A DNA stretch of 64,000 nt from Lachnospiraceae bacterium (GCA_017392525.1 JAFOVD010000006.1:62001-126000), one strand, 5' to 3'. Positions 9,045 through 18,845 are shown, counted from the first letter of the stretch. The notes: generated by a model not told the origin, from the sequence alone. A program made the numbers and translations.

Positions 9045-10100
9045 TTATGCCACGATAGTATCCCTACCGTTTTCCTTCCCTTTATATAACTTCTGATCTG
9101 CCCGGTTAATGGTGTCATAGATGTTTTCATACTCATATTTCTGAGCCACACCAATCGTAAGCGTCACCGGTATTCTTTGATTCTCATATATGAAATCTTC
9201 ATGCTCTAAGAGCGTTCGAAGTTCCTCCATTCTGTCCATTGTCTGCTCCAGTGTCAATCCATGGAAAAAAAATACGAATTCCTCTCCACCCCATCGAACT
9301 ATTGTCCCAAAAGGACCCATATACTCCTGCAGAATAGATCCCAAAATCTGAAGAACCTTATCTCCCGCCGCATGTCCGTAAGTATCATTGATTTTCTTAA
9401 AGAAATCTATATCCGCCATTGCCACAGTGGAAACCTGACGCATAGACTCAAATATAGCCCGTCGATTGCAAAGTCCGGTCAAAGGATCATGTATCGCCGC
9501 TTTTCTCTCGACTGCACAATACTCCTGCAACTGTAGGCTCTTCATGCTGCCAAGAGAAACCAGAAAAATACACATTGCAAAAATCGTTACGGTATTCATA
9601 ATCTGCGCAATCATAATGTCCTTATTCGGAACTGTAAAATACGGTCTATGTGAAAGCGTATATGCAAAAAGAAAGAGCCTGACCACCAAAAGTCCCGCTC
9701 CATATATAACCTTACGATACATAGAAGCATAATCTAACAGAAAATAATAAATTAAAAGAACAAATAAGAAATGCTGCACTCCGCTATTCCAGCCATAGAT
9801 CCAAACACTAAACACAATCATAAACAGCGAAGAGAAAAATATATATTCTCCGGCAATTGATCGTTTCTCGCCAAATGTAAGCCCCAGGCCAAGCAGTATC
9901 ATAATCAGTGCACAACTACAAATCAAAAAAGACATTGGATGTACCAGAACAATACAATACGTCATTAACAAGATGTAATATGACGAAATCAACAACGCAA
10001 AAGCACGCATCTGAATCACAGATTTCCAGGCATCAAGCTCATTTCCGGTATCCTTCATTATGAAATATCTAATTATGTCAAAACCCTTTTTTAATATCAT
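9045..10100 (-). CDS. Membrane diguanylate cyclase (GGDEF)
   Basis: A 351-aa protein that should make cyclic di-GMP from two GTP. Six or so hydrophobic helices fill residues 33-190. A GGDEF domain follows, with HDPLTGLCNRR, DIDFFKKINDTYGHAAGD and the active site GGEEF at 271-275. The RxxD inhibitory site usually found just before GGEEF is absent, so product inhibition may be weak. A TTGACA/TATAAA promoter lies upstream and a HAD phosphatase gene 3 nt downstream. The input sensed by the membrane part is unknown. Confidence 0.92.
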   Translation of the reverse strand: MILKKGFDIIRYFIMKDTGNELDAWKSVIQMRAFALLISSYYILLMTYCIVLVHPMSFLICSCALIMILLGLGLTFGEKRSIAGEYIFFSSLFMIVFSVWIYGWNSGVQHFLFVLLIYYFLLDYASMYRKVIYGAGLLVVRLFLFAYTLSHRPYFTVPNKDIMIAQIMNTVTIFAMCIFLVSLGSMKSLQLQEYCAVERKAAIHDPLTGLCNRRAIFESMRQVSTVAMADIDFFKKINDTYGHAAGDKVLQILGSILQEYMGPFGTIVRWGGEEFVFFFHGLTLEQTMDRMEELRTLLEHEDFIYENQRIPVTLTIGVAQKYEYENIYDTINRADQKLYKGKENGRDTIVA

Positions 10101-10156
10101 TAATATACATCCTGTCTATAATTTTCTAATATCCCCAATTTAATACTGTTTTACTT

Positions 10157-10185
10157 TTTATATAATATAGAAATAATTATGTCAA
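10157..10185 (-). promoter_or_regulatory. Promoter for the diguanylate cyclase-HAD operon
   Basis: On the minus strand a perfect TTGACA (10180-10185) is followed by a 17-nt spacer and TATAAA (10157-10162). It lies about 57 nt upstream of the cyclase ATG. Confidence 0.75.
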
Positions 10186-10197
10186 GATGCGAACATG

Positions 10198-10941
10198 CTA
10201 TCTCTGGAAACGAAGCGGCAGCTCTAAACCGTGTCGTTCCAGCATTTCCCTGTCATGCATTATCTTTTCTGTCGGCCCATCAAAAATAATTGTGCCATCA
10301 TCCATAAGTACCGTTCTTTCACAGGTATCCATAATAAAATCCAGATCATGACTGGCAATCAACTTCATCTGTGGCATTTCATTTAAGATATTAATCAGCA
10401 CTCGCCGATTCTTAGGATCCAGGGCAACCGATGGTTCATCCATCAGGATAATATCCGGATGCATGGCAAGAATCGTCGCTATACTTGCCAGCTTTTTCTC
10501 TCCGCCAGACATTTTGTAAATCTGTTTTTTTCGAAGTTCCAACAGATGTACCTTTGAAAGGGCGTATTTCACACGCTTCTCCACTTCCTCTTTGTCCAAC
10601 CCGTAATTCAGCGGTCCGAATGCCACATCCTCTTCCACCGTTGTCATAAATAACTGACTATCAGAATCCTGAAATACATATCCAATATGTTCTCGAATAT
10701 GATTCACATTCTCCTTCACCATAGGATGTGTAACAATTTCCAGTTTTCCGGAATAATTCAAATCCAGGCCAACCAGCAGCTTTAACAATGTGGATTTTCC
10801 GATACCATTGGCGCCTATAAGTCCAATAGATTCTCCCTTAACCGCATAGAGATTAACATCTCGGAGCACCGGTTCCTCCGTGTCATAAGAAAATCCGAGA
10901 TGTTCTATATTAATACATTCTTTTAATGTTTCAGTTTTCAT
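10198..10941 (-). CDS. cbiO: ECF-type cobalt/nickel transporter ATP-binding protein
   Basis: A 247-aa ABC ATPase. It has Walker A GANGIGKST (about residues 42-50), the Q-loop GYVFQDSDSQLFMTTVEEDVAFGPLNYG typical of ECF/CbiO ATPases, the signature MSGGEKKLA, Walker B IILMDEPSVALD and the switch His in ASHDLD. It drives metal uptake together with the CbiQ (10956-11753) and CbiMN (11768-12766) proteins encoded just upstream. Whether the cargo is cobalt or nickel cannot be told from the ATPase. The cobalt symbol is used by convention. Confidence 0.92.
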   Translation of the reverse strand: MKTETLKECINIEHLGFSYDTEEPVLRDVNLYAVKGESIGLIGANGIGKSTLLKLLVGLDLNYSGKLEIVTHPMVKENVNHIREHIGYVFQDSDSQLFMTTVEEDVAFGPLNYGLDKEEVEKRVKYALSKVHLLELRKKQIYKMSGGEKKLASIATILAMHPDIILMDEPSVALDPKNRRVLINILNEMPQMKLIASHDLDFIMDTCERTVLMDDGTIIFDGPTEKIMHDREMLERHGLELPLRFQR

Positions 10942-10955
10942 TTCCTATGCACCTC

Positions 10956-11753
10956 TCAAATAAACATTTGCCCCAACATTTCCAAAACAGCTGTATAACG
11001 AAGCAGATAGAATACAGCACACCAAAATACCAGATAGGCAATATCTACCCAACGAAAACTTTTTCGACCGGCGTATGTAAATTCTCCGCGAAAACCACGT
11101 AAACTCATACTCTCGTAAACCACTTCAGCCCGGTCCATACTCCGAAGCAACCATTGTCCAACCAGTGGCCCCCATGCCTTGTAATGAATTCCATTTTGCT
11201 TTGGAGCACGCAATTTATATGCCGCCATAATCCGACCGGCTTCTTCTCCCAGAATATAGAAATATCGATCTATCAACAATATAACTGTCACCAGAATCTT
11301 TGGCATATGAAACCAACGCAGAGCATAGCAGATATCCTCTATTGATGTTGTTGCTATCAGAATATAAGACGCCAAAACAGCGTATATTCCCTTTAACATC
11401 AATGTAATCATCGAAACCATTCCGCCGGTTATTACTATACCCACTCTAGTAATCTCTGTATGATCGAAAAAGGGATTAAAAATCCCCACAACGCAAACAA
11501 GGGGCAGAATCAGCTTCATCCTTCTGATTCCGTCCCATATTGACAAATCTCCCAAATTGAATAGCAAAATCAGGTAGATGCACATGACAAAGCATGGCAC
11601 CACCTGATATTTAGGGAAAGATACAAGCGCTAGAATATACAGGATTGTGGTTACTAATTTCACCACGGGGTGGAGTCCATTTAATATTCCATCACGCATT
11701 TGTAACTCATTTAACTTTTTTACTTCACGCAAATTCTTTTCAATTTTAGACAT
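10956..11753 (-). CDS. cbiQ: ECF transporter transmembrane (T) subunit CbiQ
   Basis: A 265-aa membrane subunit linking the metal-binding S component to the ATPase. It has five to six hydrophobic helices and the two cytoplasmic coupling motifs of the EcfT family: an A-R-x type motif within MAAYKLRAPKQNG and a second within YESMSLRGFRG. The order in the mRNA is cbiMN-cbiQ-cbiO with gaps of only 14 nt, so the three genes form an operon. Confidence 0.92.
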   Translation of the reverse strand: MSKIEKNLREVKKLNELQMRDGILNGLHPVVKLVTTILYILALVSFPKYQVVPCFVMCIYLILLFNLGDLSIWDGIRRMKLILPLVCVVGIFNPFFDHTEITRVGIVITGGMVSMITLMLKGIYAVLASYILIATTSIEDICYALRWFHMPKILVTVILLIDRYFYILGEEAGRIMAAYKLRAPKQNGIHYKAWGPLVGQWLLRSMDRAEVVYESMSLRGFRGEFTYAGRKSFRWVDIAYLVFWCAVFYLLRYTAVLEMLGQMFI

Positions 11754-11767
11754 ACAACCCTACTTCT

Positions 11768-12766
11768 TTATGCCTTAACTGTAGATGTTTTTTTCTTAAA
11801 TCCACGAATCAACACGCTGATGCCAACCACAAGAACAACTACTACAAGTGCTCCCACAATACCTGAGAAACTTGTGCCACCATTGCCACTCTGGAAAGCA
11901 TAGTCCGGAAGAAGCGATGTTGTATTCTGAATATTTGCAGCCGCATCATAAGCTGATCCTGACGCCTCTAATTCTGCTGTACCGGCAATCTTTTCCATTG
12001 ACCATTCAAGTCCATCCGGATATGCAGATGCAAAATGGGATACTACACCACCAAAAAATGCCGCAATTACTGCGATCACACCTAACGTCCATCCTCTGCT
12101 TAACTTGCCTTCCTTTGCCTCTGTTCCAACTCCCCAAAGCATCTCCGGTCTTGCTTCATTAACAAAGATCAGTACTGCAGCTGTAATTAATCCCTCTACA
12201 AATCCGATTGCCAGATGGATTGGCTGCATTGTCGCTACGAATACAGAAAATGGTAATTCTGTAATGCCTGAAATCAACGTCTCAAGTGTTACTGAAAACG
12301 CCCCCATCTGTAATGTTAAAACTGAGCCCAATACAGACGCCAATGCAATCTTTCCACGAGATGTACCTTTCTTCATCATCGGTCTCCAAATAAGAAGTGC
12401 TCCGACAAAACATCCGTAGAAAGCCATATTCCATACATTACAACCAAGTGCCAACAGTCCGCCATCTGCGAACAACAGCCCTTGTACCAATAGAACTCCT
12501 ATCATTGTCAAAAATCCCGCATAAGGTCCGAGAAGTGCTGATGCCAGCATGCCTCCACAGAGATGTCCTGATGATCCCGTTCCCGGAATTGTAAAATTCA
12601 ACATCTGTGTTGCAAATATAAATGCTCCCATAACCCCCATAACCGGGACTTTTTTTAAATCGTCTTCTTCCTTAATTTTCTTAATGGAATAACCTGCTGC
12701 GATAGTTGATGCAGCATACATTGTTCCCGCAACTGCAGGTACAATAAGTGCGTCTGCCATATGCAT
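11768..12766 (-). CDS. cbiM: Fused CbiM-CbiN (PDGLE) cobalt/nickel S component
   Basis: A 332-aa substrate-specific subunit. The mature N-terminus MHMADAL supplies Met1/His2, which in the CbiM/NikM family help coordinate the metal. GTGSSGHLCGGMLA and GCNVWNMAFYGCF are typical CbiM segments. After about residue 225 a second unit begins with a helix and ends in a PDGLEWSMEKIAG segment, the PDGLE (CbiN/NikN) domain, followed by a last helix and a basic tail. M and N are separate in many species; here they are fused. No cobalamin riboswitch is visible upstream, so regulation may be metal-responsive rather than B12-responsive. Confidence 0.92.
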   Translation of the reverse strand: MHMADALIVPAVAGTMYAASTIAAGYSIKKIKEEDDLKKVPVMGVMGAFIFATQMLNFTIPGTGSSGHLCGGMLASALLGPYAGFLTMIGVLLVQGLLFADGGLLALGCNVWNMAFYGCFVGALLIWRPMMKKGTSRGKIALASVLGSVLTLQMGAFSVTLETLISGITELPFSVFVATMQPIHLAIGFVEGLITAAVLIFVNEARPEMLWGVGTEAKEGKLSRGWTLGVIAVIAAFFGGVVSHFASAYPDGLEWSMEKIAGTAELEASGSAYDAAANIQNTTSLLPDYAFQSGNGGTSFSGIVGALVVVVLVVGISVLIRGFKKKTSTVKA

Positions 12767-12835
12767 AATTCTGTTCCCTCACTTTATGTTTATACTCACC
12801 TGTGGTCAAACCCTTACCACGACTACAAATATATC

Positions 12836-12867
12836 AAAAAACCCCAGGTGGAAAAAGCCACCTGGGG
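12836..12867 (-). terminator. Rho-independent terminator of putP
   Basis: The stem CCCCAGGTGG/CCACCTGGGG with a 6-nt loop is followed on the minus strand by six T. It separates putP from the cbi operon. The remaining 68 nt before cbiM hold only a weak GTGGT/ACCAC hairpin. Confidence 0.92.
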
Positions 12868-12916
12868 GGTTAAAAACTGCACAATTTTGTTATGTGTTTT
12901 TTGTTAAAAATACCAC

Positions 12917-14446
12917 CTAGCGGTGTGATACCTGATCAAACATTTCCACAACTTCTTTCTCCGGCGCTGCTGTAATAAGTGAAACCAACACATTTACCAA
13001 CAGAGCTATCAAAAAGGATGGAAGGAGTTCATATATTCCAAGAATTCCGCCCATCGGCGAAACCAGATACTTCCACACAAATACCATCACACCACCTACA
13101 ATCATTCCCGTAATCGCGCCGTACTTATTACTTCGTCTCCAGAACAAGGCAAGCAATACTACCGGACCAAATGCCGCACCAAATCCAGCCCACGCAAAAC
13201 TTACAATAGAGAATACTGAACTGTTTGGATCCCATGCAATTACAACACCTATAAATGCGATTACCATCAAGCTGATTCTGGAAATTGTCAGTATCAGCTT
13301 TTCACTAAACTTCACCTTGAATACATTTACCAGAATATCATTAGAAACCGATGATGATGCTGCAAGAAGCTGTGAATCCGATGTTGACATCGTCGATGCA
13401 AGAATTCCTGACAATACAATACCGGCCACTGCTGCCGGGATAATACCGTGGGTTGATAAGAGGTGAGCACACTTAACAATAATTGTCTCTGAATTGGAAC
13501 CGGAAAGTTCCTCCACTGCCCCTACTCTGGTCATGCCAAGTCCAACGATACCAATCAGCACAGCCACTGCCATGGAAATAACAACCCAGACAGAAGCCAC
13601 TCGTCTGGAGAGTTTTATTTTATTCTCATCTTCAATTGCCATAAATCTAAGCAGAATATGAGGCATACCGAAGTATCCAAGTCCCCAAGCCGCATTGGAA
13701 GCAATAGTAAGTACTGTATAACTTACACTCTTTCCCGTCTGTGGATCATAGGATGATGTGATTGAAAGATATCCCGGAAGTGAGGCTGCATTTGCAAATA
13801 CTGCATCCAATCCACCTGCAGTAACAATTCCAAAGATCAGAATCACTGCAAGTGCAATAGTCATCACAATACTTTGAATAAAGTCTGTCATTGATGCAGC
13901 AAGGAATCCCCCCATCGTTGTATAAAACATAATGATAATTGCACTTACCACCATTGCCGCATGATAATCCACTCCAAATAATGCATTGAAAAGTTTTCCA
14001 CATGCAGCAAATCCGGATGCTGTATATGGTACAAAAAACACAATAATCCATACTGCAGAAATCAGCGTCAAAATATTTTTCTTATCACCGTATCGATGAG
14101 AGAAAAATACCGGAACCGTAAATGATTTACTCGCTGCCGTATACATACGAAGTCGTTTTGCTACAATAAGCCAATTTAAGTAAGTTCCAAATGCCAATCC
14201 AACTGCTGTCCATCCTGCATCTGCAATACCGGACAAGTATGCAACTCCCGGAAGCCCCATAAGAAGCCAACTACTCATATCCGAAGCCTCTGCACTCATA
14301 GCAGTAACAAAGGGACCCAACTTACGACCACCCAAATAGAAGTCATTCACTGTTTCTGTTTCATCTGATAGCTTAATACCCACGCCAATCATACCAAATA
14401 GATATACCGTCATGACTACAAGCATGCTAATCTGTGATATTGTCAT
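12917..14446 (-). CDS. putP: Sodium/proline symporter
   Basis: A 509-aa sodium:solute symporter with about 13 hydrophobic helices. PutP-type features are DFYLGGRKLGPFVTAMSAEASDMSSWLLMGLPG near the N-terminus (the sodium and proline binding region) and GILASTMSTSDSQLLAASS in the helix 9 region. It imports proline, driven by the sodium gradient, for nutrition or osmoprotection. I chose the ATG at 14446 because GGAGAG sits before it; an upstream in-frame ATG would add 12 residues with no family match. It stands alone with its own terminator. Confidence 0.92.
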   Translation of the reverse strand: MTISQISMLVVMTVYLFGMIGVGIKLSDETETVNDFYLGGRKLGPFVTAMSAEASDMSSWLLMGLPGVAYLSGIADAGWTAVGLAFGTYLNWLIVAKRLRMYTAASKSFTVPVFFSHRYGDKKNILTLISAVWIIVFFVPYTASGFAACGKLFNALFGVDYHAAMVVSAIIIMFYTTMGGFLAASMTDFIQSIVMTIALAVILIFGIVTAGGLDAVFANAASLPGYLSITSSYDPQTGKSVSYTVLTIASNAAWGLGYFGMPHILLRFMAIEDENKIKLSRRVASVWVVISMAVAVLIGIVGLGMTRVGAVEELSGSNSETIIVKCAHLLSTHGIIPAAVAGIVLSGILASTMSTSDSQLLAASSSVSNDILVNVFKVKFSEKLILTISRISLMVIAFIGVVIAWDPNSSVFSIVSFAWAGFGAAFGPVVLLALFWRRSNKYGAITGMIVGGVMVFVWKYLVSPMGGILGIYELLPSFLIALLVNVLVSLITAAPEKEVVEMFDQVSHR

Positions 14447-14511
14447 TTTCCGCTCTCCTGTATTTCTTTTATAATAACGCACATTTTACCACAGTAAAGT
14501 ATAGAAGTGCA

Positions 14512-14542
14512 AGAAAAACTCCGCCAGGCAACCCTGACGGAG
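14512..14542 (-). terminator. Rho-independent terminator of the FIST/receptor operon
   Basis: The stem CTCCGCCAGG/CCTGACGGAG (one G-U pair, 4-nt loop) is followed on the minus strand by five T. It lies about 50 nt past the soluble receptor stop codon. Confidence 0.85.
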
Positions 14543-14590
14543 CATTCTTTCTCTCAACTCATCGCTTGAACTGAGAAATAAAGTGAGGTT

Positions 14591-15550
14591 TTATTTTAAA
14601 ATTGTCAACGGAGCAATCTGCTCTAATACATTATTCATATCTTCAAACATGAAGCCCTTCTTAGTAATCTTAACCTTCATGTCTTCGATATCATTCTCTA
14701 CAGTACTGAAGTACTGCTTTGAGTCAGCAATGTTGTCTGAAACAGCTTCAATAGAGCTCTGGCATGTCTGGAATACATCGCCCATCTGCTCATTCTGATT
14801 TGTAACTTCATCCGCAACACCCTTGATTGATGATACCGTCTCCTGTGTATCCACAATCTTTTGATGTGAATCATCAATCGCCACCTTGGTATTCTCAATT
14901 GACTGCACCAGTCGGCTATTATTCTCATCCAATTCTGCCATGCTGTCACGTATAGATGTTACTACTGTCTGAATCTCAGTGGAAAGTTCATTTACCGAAT
15001 CTGCTACAACAGCAAATCCACGACCCGCCTCACCTGCACGTGCCGCTTCAATAGACGCATTCAATGCAAGCAGGTTTGTCTGACTTGCAAAACCACTGAT
15101 CAACTCAACTTTCTGACGAATATCGTCAAAACTCTTCTGGAATGCATCGAATACTTCCTGAACAGAAGCAATCGTATCTGCAACAGAGCTGGAAGACTGA
15201 TCCACCTTTTCCATTCCTTCATATGAATTATCTGCTGTTGCAACCAGTTTTTTTACAATTTCATCAAATGCAGATGTTATTTCCTCAACTGTTCTAAACT
15301 GCTCCTGAAAATCGGAAACAGAGTTTGAAATAGCATCGTACTTTTCTTCTACAATCTCAAAGGAATGCTTAATTGTCTCAATTCCCTCGATTGTATTCTT
15401 CTCTTCTGACTGAAGTTTATCCTTCTGCTCAATCGAAAAACGACCCACTTCACGAAGAGCTTTCATCTGCTGTTCTAAATTTGCTACATCCTGTGGTTTC
15501 TGAACCTCAACATATTCATCTTCCACTTTTTTCTTACCAAATAATCCCAT
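14591..15550 (-). CDS. Soluble methyl-accepting chemotaxis-type receptor
   Basis: A 319-aa protein with no membrane helix and no HAMP. It consists mainly of a long coiled coil ending in a receptor signalling domain, with the hairpin tip [34 protein letters not shown] at about residues 148-180. The first 30 residues are charged and start MGLFGKKK. I chose the ATG at 15550 because AGGAGG then sits 6 nt upstream; the alternative ATG two codons earlier would abut the ribosome site. It lies 14 nt after the FIST gene (15565-16662), so the FIST protein is the likely sensory partner of this cytoplasmic receptor. Confidence 0.9.
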   Translation of the reverse strand: MGLFGKKKVEDEYVEVQKPQDVANLEQQMKALREVGRFSIEQKDKLQSEEKNTIEGIETIKHSFEIVEEKYDAISNSVSDFQEQFRTVEEITSAFDEIVKKLVATADNSYEGMEKVDQSSSSVADTIASVQEVFDAFQKSFDDIRQKVELISGFASQTNLLALNASIEAARAGEAGRGFAVVADSVNELSTEIQTVVTSIRDSMAELDENNSRLVQSIENTKVAIDDSHQKIVDTQETVSSIKGVADEVTNQNEQMGDVFQTCQSSIEAVSDNIADSKQYFSTVENDIEDMKVKITKKGFMFEDMNNVLEQIAPLTILK

Positions 15551-15564
15551 GGTCATCCTCCTGT

Positions 15565-16662
15565 CTATTCAAACACTGCGCATACCATCGTCTGGTTTAC
15601 GTGCTGCTTCTTGTACTGCTCACCACCGCCGACAATTCCGATGTGAGGTCCAACATTGGACATAGCGCCCAAAAATGATGTTAGATAACCGCGGTTTGTA
15701 TATAGCAAGTGTCTATAGATACAGTTTACAGAGAACATAAATGAAATCTTGCTGTTCTCATTCTTGATTGTTCTACGTGTATCCTCTCCAATGGACTCAT
15801 AATCCATAAGTTCCATAACCTGAATCGTATCATTTTCATTAATTCTCTTATAGTTAATTAATGAACCATTCTTACCGATTTCGTACGGGCTTGCAATAAA
15901 GATTTCATCACCAATTACTCGTCCCAATGGATTTGTAAGAATATTTCCTACCAACTCGCCCTGGGAAACGCCTGCATCCTGGCAATATACATCTGCTGCC
16001 GGTCTGCCATCCAATGTGATCAATTCCTTATTAGAAAGGTTAACCGATGTCGCAATATGCTGTTTTGCTCCATCCATCGGCTTAAAAATCAATTCTGAAT
16101 AAGTACGAATCTTACCTGACTTATTCTTAATCAATGCATAACAACAAGCATCCTCATACAAAACGCCATTTAGCATTGCATAACTTTTCTTGCCTTCCGG
16201 TGTACCAAATATTGTACCACCAACAATCGGGATTCCCGCATGCTCAAGGGCAACATTCATACTGGTAACCAATCGTTCCTCATCATTGGAACAAAACTCG
16301 ATACAAACCGTATCTTCATTACCGGCATGGATTTTGCTCACCTTATCTTCCATATCTGCAATGTCAATTAGAGGTGCAGCAGAAAGATCTCGTAAAATGC
16401 CAACCTGTGCTTCAGCATCCGAACCAAAGCTAATCAGATTCATACGTCTATCAGATGATTCTGAGCCATAGTAGGAAGTTGCACTTGTACCAATAAGTGG
16501 CACTCCCGGATATTTAGTTGCAATTAACTTTGAAGCCTCTTCAAGGTGGTCATAGGAAGATAAAAGGATCAACAGATTTGGATTTGACCCTGTCTTTGCT
16601 GTTACTTCAGCGACTGCGGATTTGACATCCGCACTTGATGATGTGCCAATTGCTACTTGCAT
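15565..16662 (-). CDS. FIST-domain sensory protein (FIST_N + FIST_C)
   Basis: A 365-aa soluble protein. The N-terminal half has the FIST_N pattern: IGTSSS near the start, [11 protein letters not shown], and [13 protein letters not shown]. The C-terminal half has FIST_C traits: [25 protein letters not shown], and a final cysteine- and glycine-rich [22 protein letters not shown] segment. FIST domains are proposed small-ligand sensors, normally fused to signalling output domains. Here the FIST unit is alone and followed directly by a soluble receptor gene. AAAGGAG precedes the start. The ligand is unknown. Confidence 0.88.
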   Translation of the reverse strand: MQVAIGTSSSADVKSAVAEVTAKTGSNPNLLILLSSYDHLEEASKLIATKYPGVPLIGTSATSYYGSESSDRRMNLISFGSDAEAQVGILRDLSAAPLIDIADMEDKVSKIHAGNEDTVCIEFCSNDEERLVTSMNVALEHAGIPIVGGTIFGTPEGKKSYAMLNGVLYEDACCYALIKNKSGKIRTYSELIFKPMDGAKQHIATSVNLSNKELITLDGRPAADVYCQDAGVSQGELVGNILTNPLGRVIGDEIFIASPYEIGKNGSLINYKRINENDTIQVMELMDYESIGEDTRRTIKNENSKISFMFSVNCIYRHLLYTNRGYLTSFLGAMSNVGPHIGIVGGGEQYKKQHVNQTMVCAVFE

Positions 16663-16728
16663 ATAACTAGCTCCTTTCTATTACAAAAGGGCATACTAGT
16701 GTCCCTTTTTTCATAACTCCATAACCAT

Positions 16729-16758
16729 ATAATACAACCATATTCGAAATAATTGCAA
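16729..16758 (-). promoter_or_regulatory. Probable promoter of the FIST/receptor operon
   Basis: On the minus strand TTGCAA (16753-16758) is followed by 18 nt and TATTAT (16729-16734). A short AAAGGG/CCCTTT hairpin with an ACTAGT loop (about 16686-16707) sits between this promoter and the FIST ribosome site. Confidence 0.42.
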
Positions 16759-16820
16759 CATTTTCAGACAATTTATACACTTTTAATATATTATTTGGCA
16801 AAATCACTAGATATAATCAC

Positions 16821-16849
16821 TTGACATCTATTAGAAATGTACAGATAAT
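16821..16849 (+). promoter_or_regulatory. Promoter of the TRIC-family gene
   Basis: TTGACA (16821-16826), a 17-nt spacer and GATAAT (16844-16849) lie about 55 nt before the ATG at 16905. Confidence 0.68.
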
Positions 16850-16904
16850 TCATTAAGTAGGCTAATCATTACCTATCAAAAAAGTAAGACATCAGGAGTA
16901 CTCT

Positions 16905-17558
16905 ATGGGAGATTCTTTTATCACCATTATGAATATAGTAGGAAGTATGGCATTCGCTCTATCCGGCGTATCTCTTGCTATTCGTAAAAAAATGGACATT
17001 TTCGGCGTAATAATTTTAGCTGTAGTAACCGCAACCGGAGGCGGTGTAATGCGAGATATTATCATCGGTCGATTTCCACCGGTCGCATTTACAGATCCAT
17101 CCTATGTTATTTTTTCCGGAATTGTCGCAATTGTTGCATTTACTATTGTTTATTTCATTCGATATCAAAACCATTCGGTTCCTTCAAAATTTCTGGAGAC
17201 ATATAACAAAGCCAATTTCTGGTTTGACACTCTAGGTCTCGCAGCCTTTACTGTGGAGGGCGTGCATGCAGGACTTCTGTCTGACGAATCCGACAATCTC
17301 TTTTTACTTATTTTTCTCGGTGTAATAACCGGTGTTGGTGGTGGACTTCTTCGCGATATTTTCGCAATTGAGATGCCATATATTTTTACAAAACATATTT
17401 ATGCAGTTGCTGCAATTATTGGTGCAATTGTTATGGGAATACTTGTTTTATATACGCCATTTCAGACAATCAGCATGATGGCCGGTTTCCTCATTATCGT
17501 ATGTATTCGTGTCCTGGCTTATCATTTCCAATGGAATCTGCCCAAAATCAAATTATAA
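16905..17558 (+). CDS. TRIC/UPF0126 family membrane protein
   Basis: A 217-aa protein with seven predicted helices made of two related halves, each with the family motif: ATGGGVMRDIIIGRFPP in the first half and GVGGGLLRDIFAIEMPYIF in the second. UPF0126 proteins are the bacterial TRIC (trimeric intracellular cation) channels; some members have been linked to glycine uptake. The gene has its own promoter and terminator, stands divergent from the FIST operon, and has no obvious functional neighbour. Confidence 0.9.
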   Translation: MGDSFITIMNIVGSMAFALSGVSLAIRKKMDIFGVIILAVVTATGGGVMRDIIIGRFPPVAFTDPSYVIFSGIVAIVAFTIVYFIRYQNHSVPSKFLETYNKANFWFDTLGLAAFTVEGVHAGLLSDESDNLFLLIFLGVITGVGGGLLRDIFAIEMPYIFTKHIYAVAAIIGAIVMGILVLYTPFQTISMMAGFLIIVCIRVLAYHFQWNLPKIKL

Positions 17559-17563
17559 AATCC

Positions 17564-17593
17564 GAGCCTGAGGATATCCTCAGGCTCTTCTTG
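17564..17593 (+). terminator. Rho-independent terminator of the TRIC-family gene
   Basis: The stem GAGCCTGAGGA/TCCTCAGGCTC is followed by TTCTTGT. It begins right after the stop codon. Confidence 0.85.
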
Positions 17594-17666
17594 TATACGT
17601 GTCATCTTTTTGCTTTTTCACTTCATAAATATAACCTTTGAAAAATAAGCTTTAACCCCTCAAAAC

Positions 17667-18845
17667 CTATTTTCCACCTACGCCCTTAAGAAGGGTATAA
17701 GTTCCCTCTGTAAGTGTTGTCAATCCATCAGTCACCTGAGAAGATCCATCATATAACTGCTGTGAACCGTTGGACAACTGCGAAGTACCATCTAAAATAC
17801 CTGCATTATTGTCCGTTAACTGCTGCGTTCCGGCATAGAGCTGTGCGATTGCATTGTTTAACACATCATTATTCTCTACGAGCAAAGATGCACCGGAGTG
17901 TGCAGCACTGATACCACTGTTCAATGTATCGTTATTGGCCACTAATAATTGTGAACCAGTATATGCCTGATCCACACCACTGGTGTATTCTGTTACACCC
18001 GCGCTAACCTAACCCGCACCGGCTGCCAGCTTATAGACATTCACATACATTGTACCGGCATTGTTCTGTGTAGAATCAATCATTGCAAGAAGTGTTCCAT
18101 CCTCTGCAGTAAACAGAGTATAGAGCGTATCCTTGTCATAATCCCCTGATACCATCCCAGCAGATACAAGACCTGTCCACACTGTTCCTCCGATAGTATC
18201 TCGCAACTGGTCCAGTCCTCCTGCAACCGTAGATGCGCCACCCCTTAATGCCTCACTATTACTACTAAGCTTTGCAAGCCCCTCATCAAGAGATGCAACT
18301 CCACCGGTATACTGCTGGATACCGGTCTCCAGTTGTCCCAAGCCATCATTCAGCTGAGTTACGCCTGCTGTGTACTGCAGTACACCGGGCTGTAACTGTG
18401 CCAATCCGTTATTTATCTGCGAAACACCGTTCGTATATGTTTGCAGACCGGTAAATAATGAACCTAAACCGGTATTAACCTGCGCTACACCATTGGTATA
18501 TGTAAGGAGACCATTTCTAAACTGTACCTCTCCATTATATAATGTAGCAACCCCACCGGTATAAGTAACAAGTCCATCGTACAAAGATCCAAGACCATCA
18601 TTGACCTGAGACACACCATCGGTGTACGTCACCAGACCATCGTTCATGGATGCCGTGCCATCTGAGACGGTACTAAGTCCCTGTGTAACCTGTGATGAAC
18701 CATCAGTCAATTGTTGCGCTCCATCATATAACTGTTGCGCTCCATCTCTCAATTTACTGATATAGAAGAATCCCCCTCCAATTAGTAATGCCGCGACCAC
18801 TAATGTGATAAGCAATCCCTGCCATAATTTAATCGCCTTTGTCAT
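17667..18845 (-). pseudogene. X-X-X-Leu-X-X-Gly heptad-repeat surface protein, split by in-frame TAG
   Basis: The frame opens at 18845 after GGAGG and encodes 278 aa up to a TAG at 18009-18011. It then continues in the same frame for 113 more codons to a stop at 17667, with the same repeat style on both sides. The N-terminus has a basic stretch and one membrane helix (about 9-31). The body has about six 21-residue units, each three glycine-led heptads (for example GLVTYTDGVSQVNDGLGSLY), matching the x-x-x-L-x-x-G heptad family. A non-repeat patch (GTVWTGLVSAGMVSGDYDKDTLYTLF) precedes the TAG. The downstream part ends LTEGTYTLLKGVGGK. The function of such coiled surface proteins is unclear. 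It may be a recent nonsense allele, a truncated protein, or readthrough. Confidence 0.75.
18009..18011 (-). other. In-frame TAG inside the heptad-repeat gene
   Basis: The minus-strand codons around it read GCG GGT TAG GTT AGC GCG. The codons after it (GGT GTA ACA GAA TAC ACC AGT GGT) keep the glycine-spaced repeat pattern. The only start candidate for the downstream part is a GTG at 17975 without a ribosome site. Confidence 0.9.

Noticed and set aside
12767-12835. A cobalamin or NiCo riboswitch before cbiM
   Set aside because: Only 68 nt lie between the putP terminator and the start. No B12-box or NiCo core is present.
17667-17975. A separate 102-codon gene starting at a GTG after the in-frame TAG
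   Set aside because: It is in the same frame as the gene before it, has no ribosome site and continues the same repeats, so it is treated as the downstream part of one interrupted gene.
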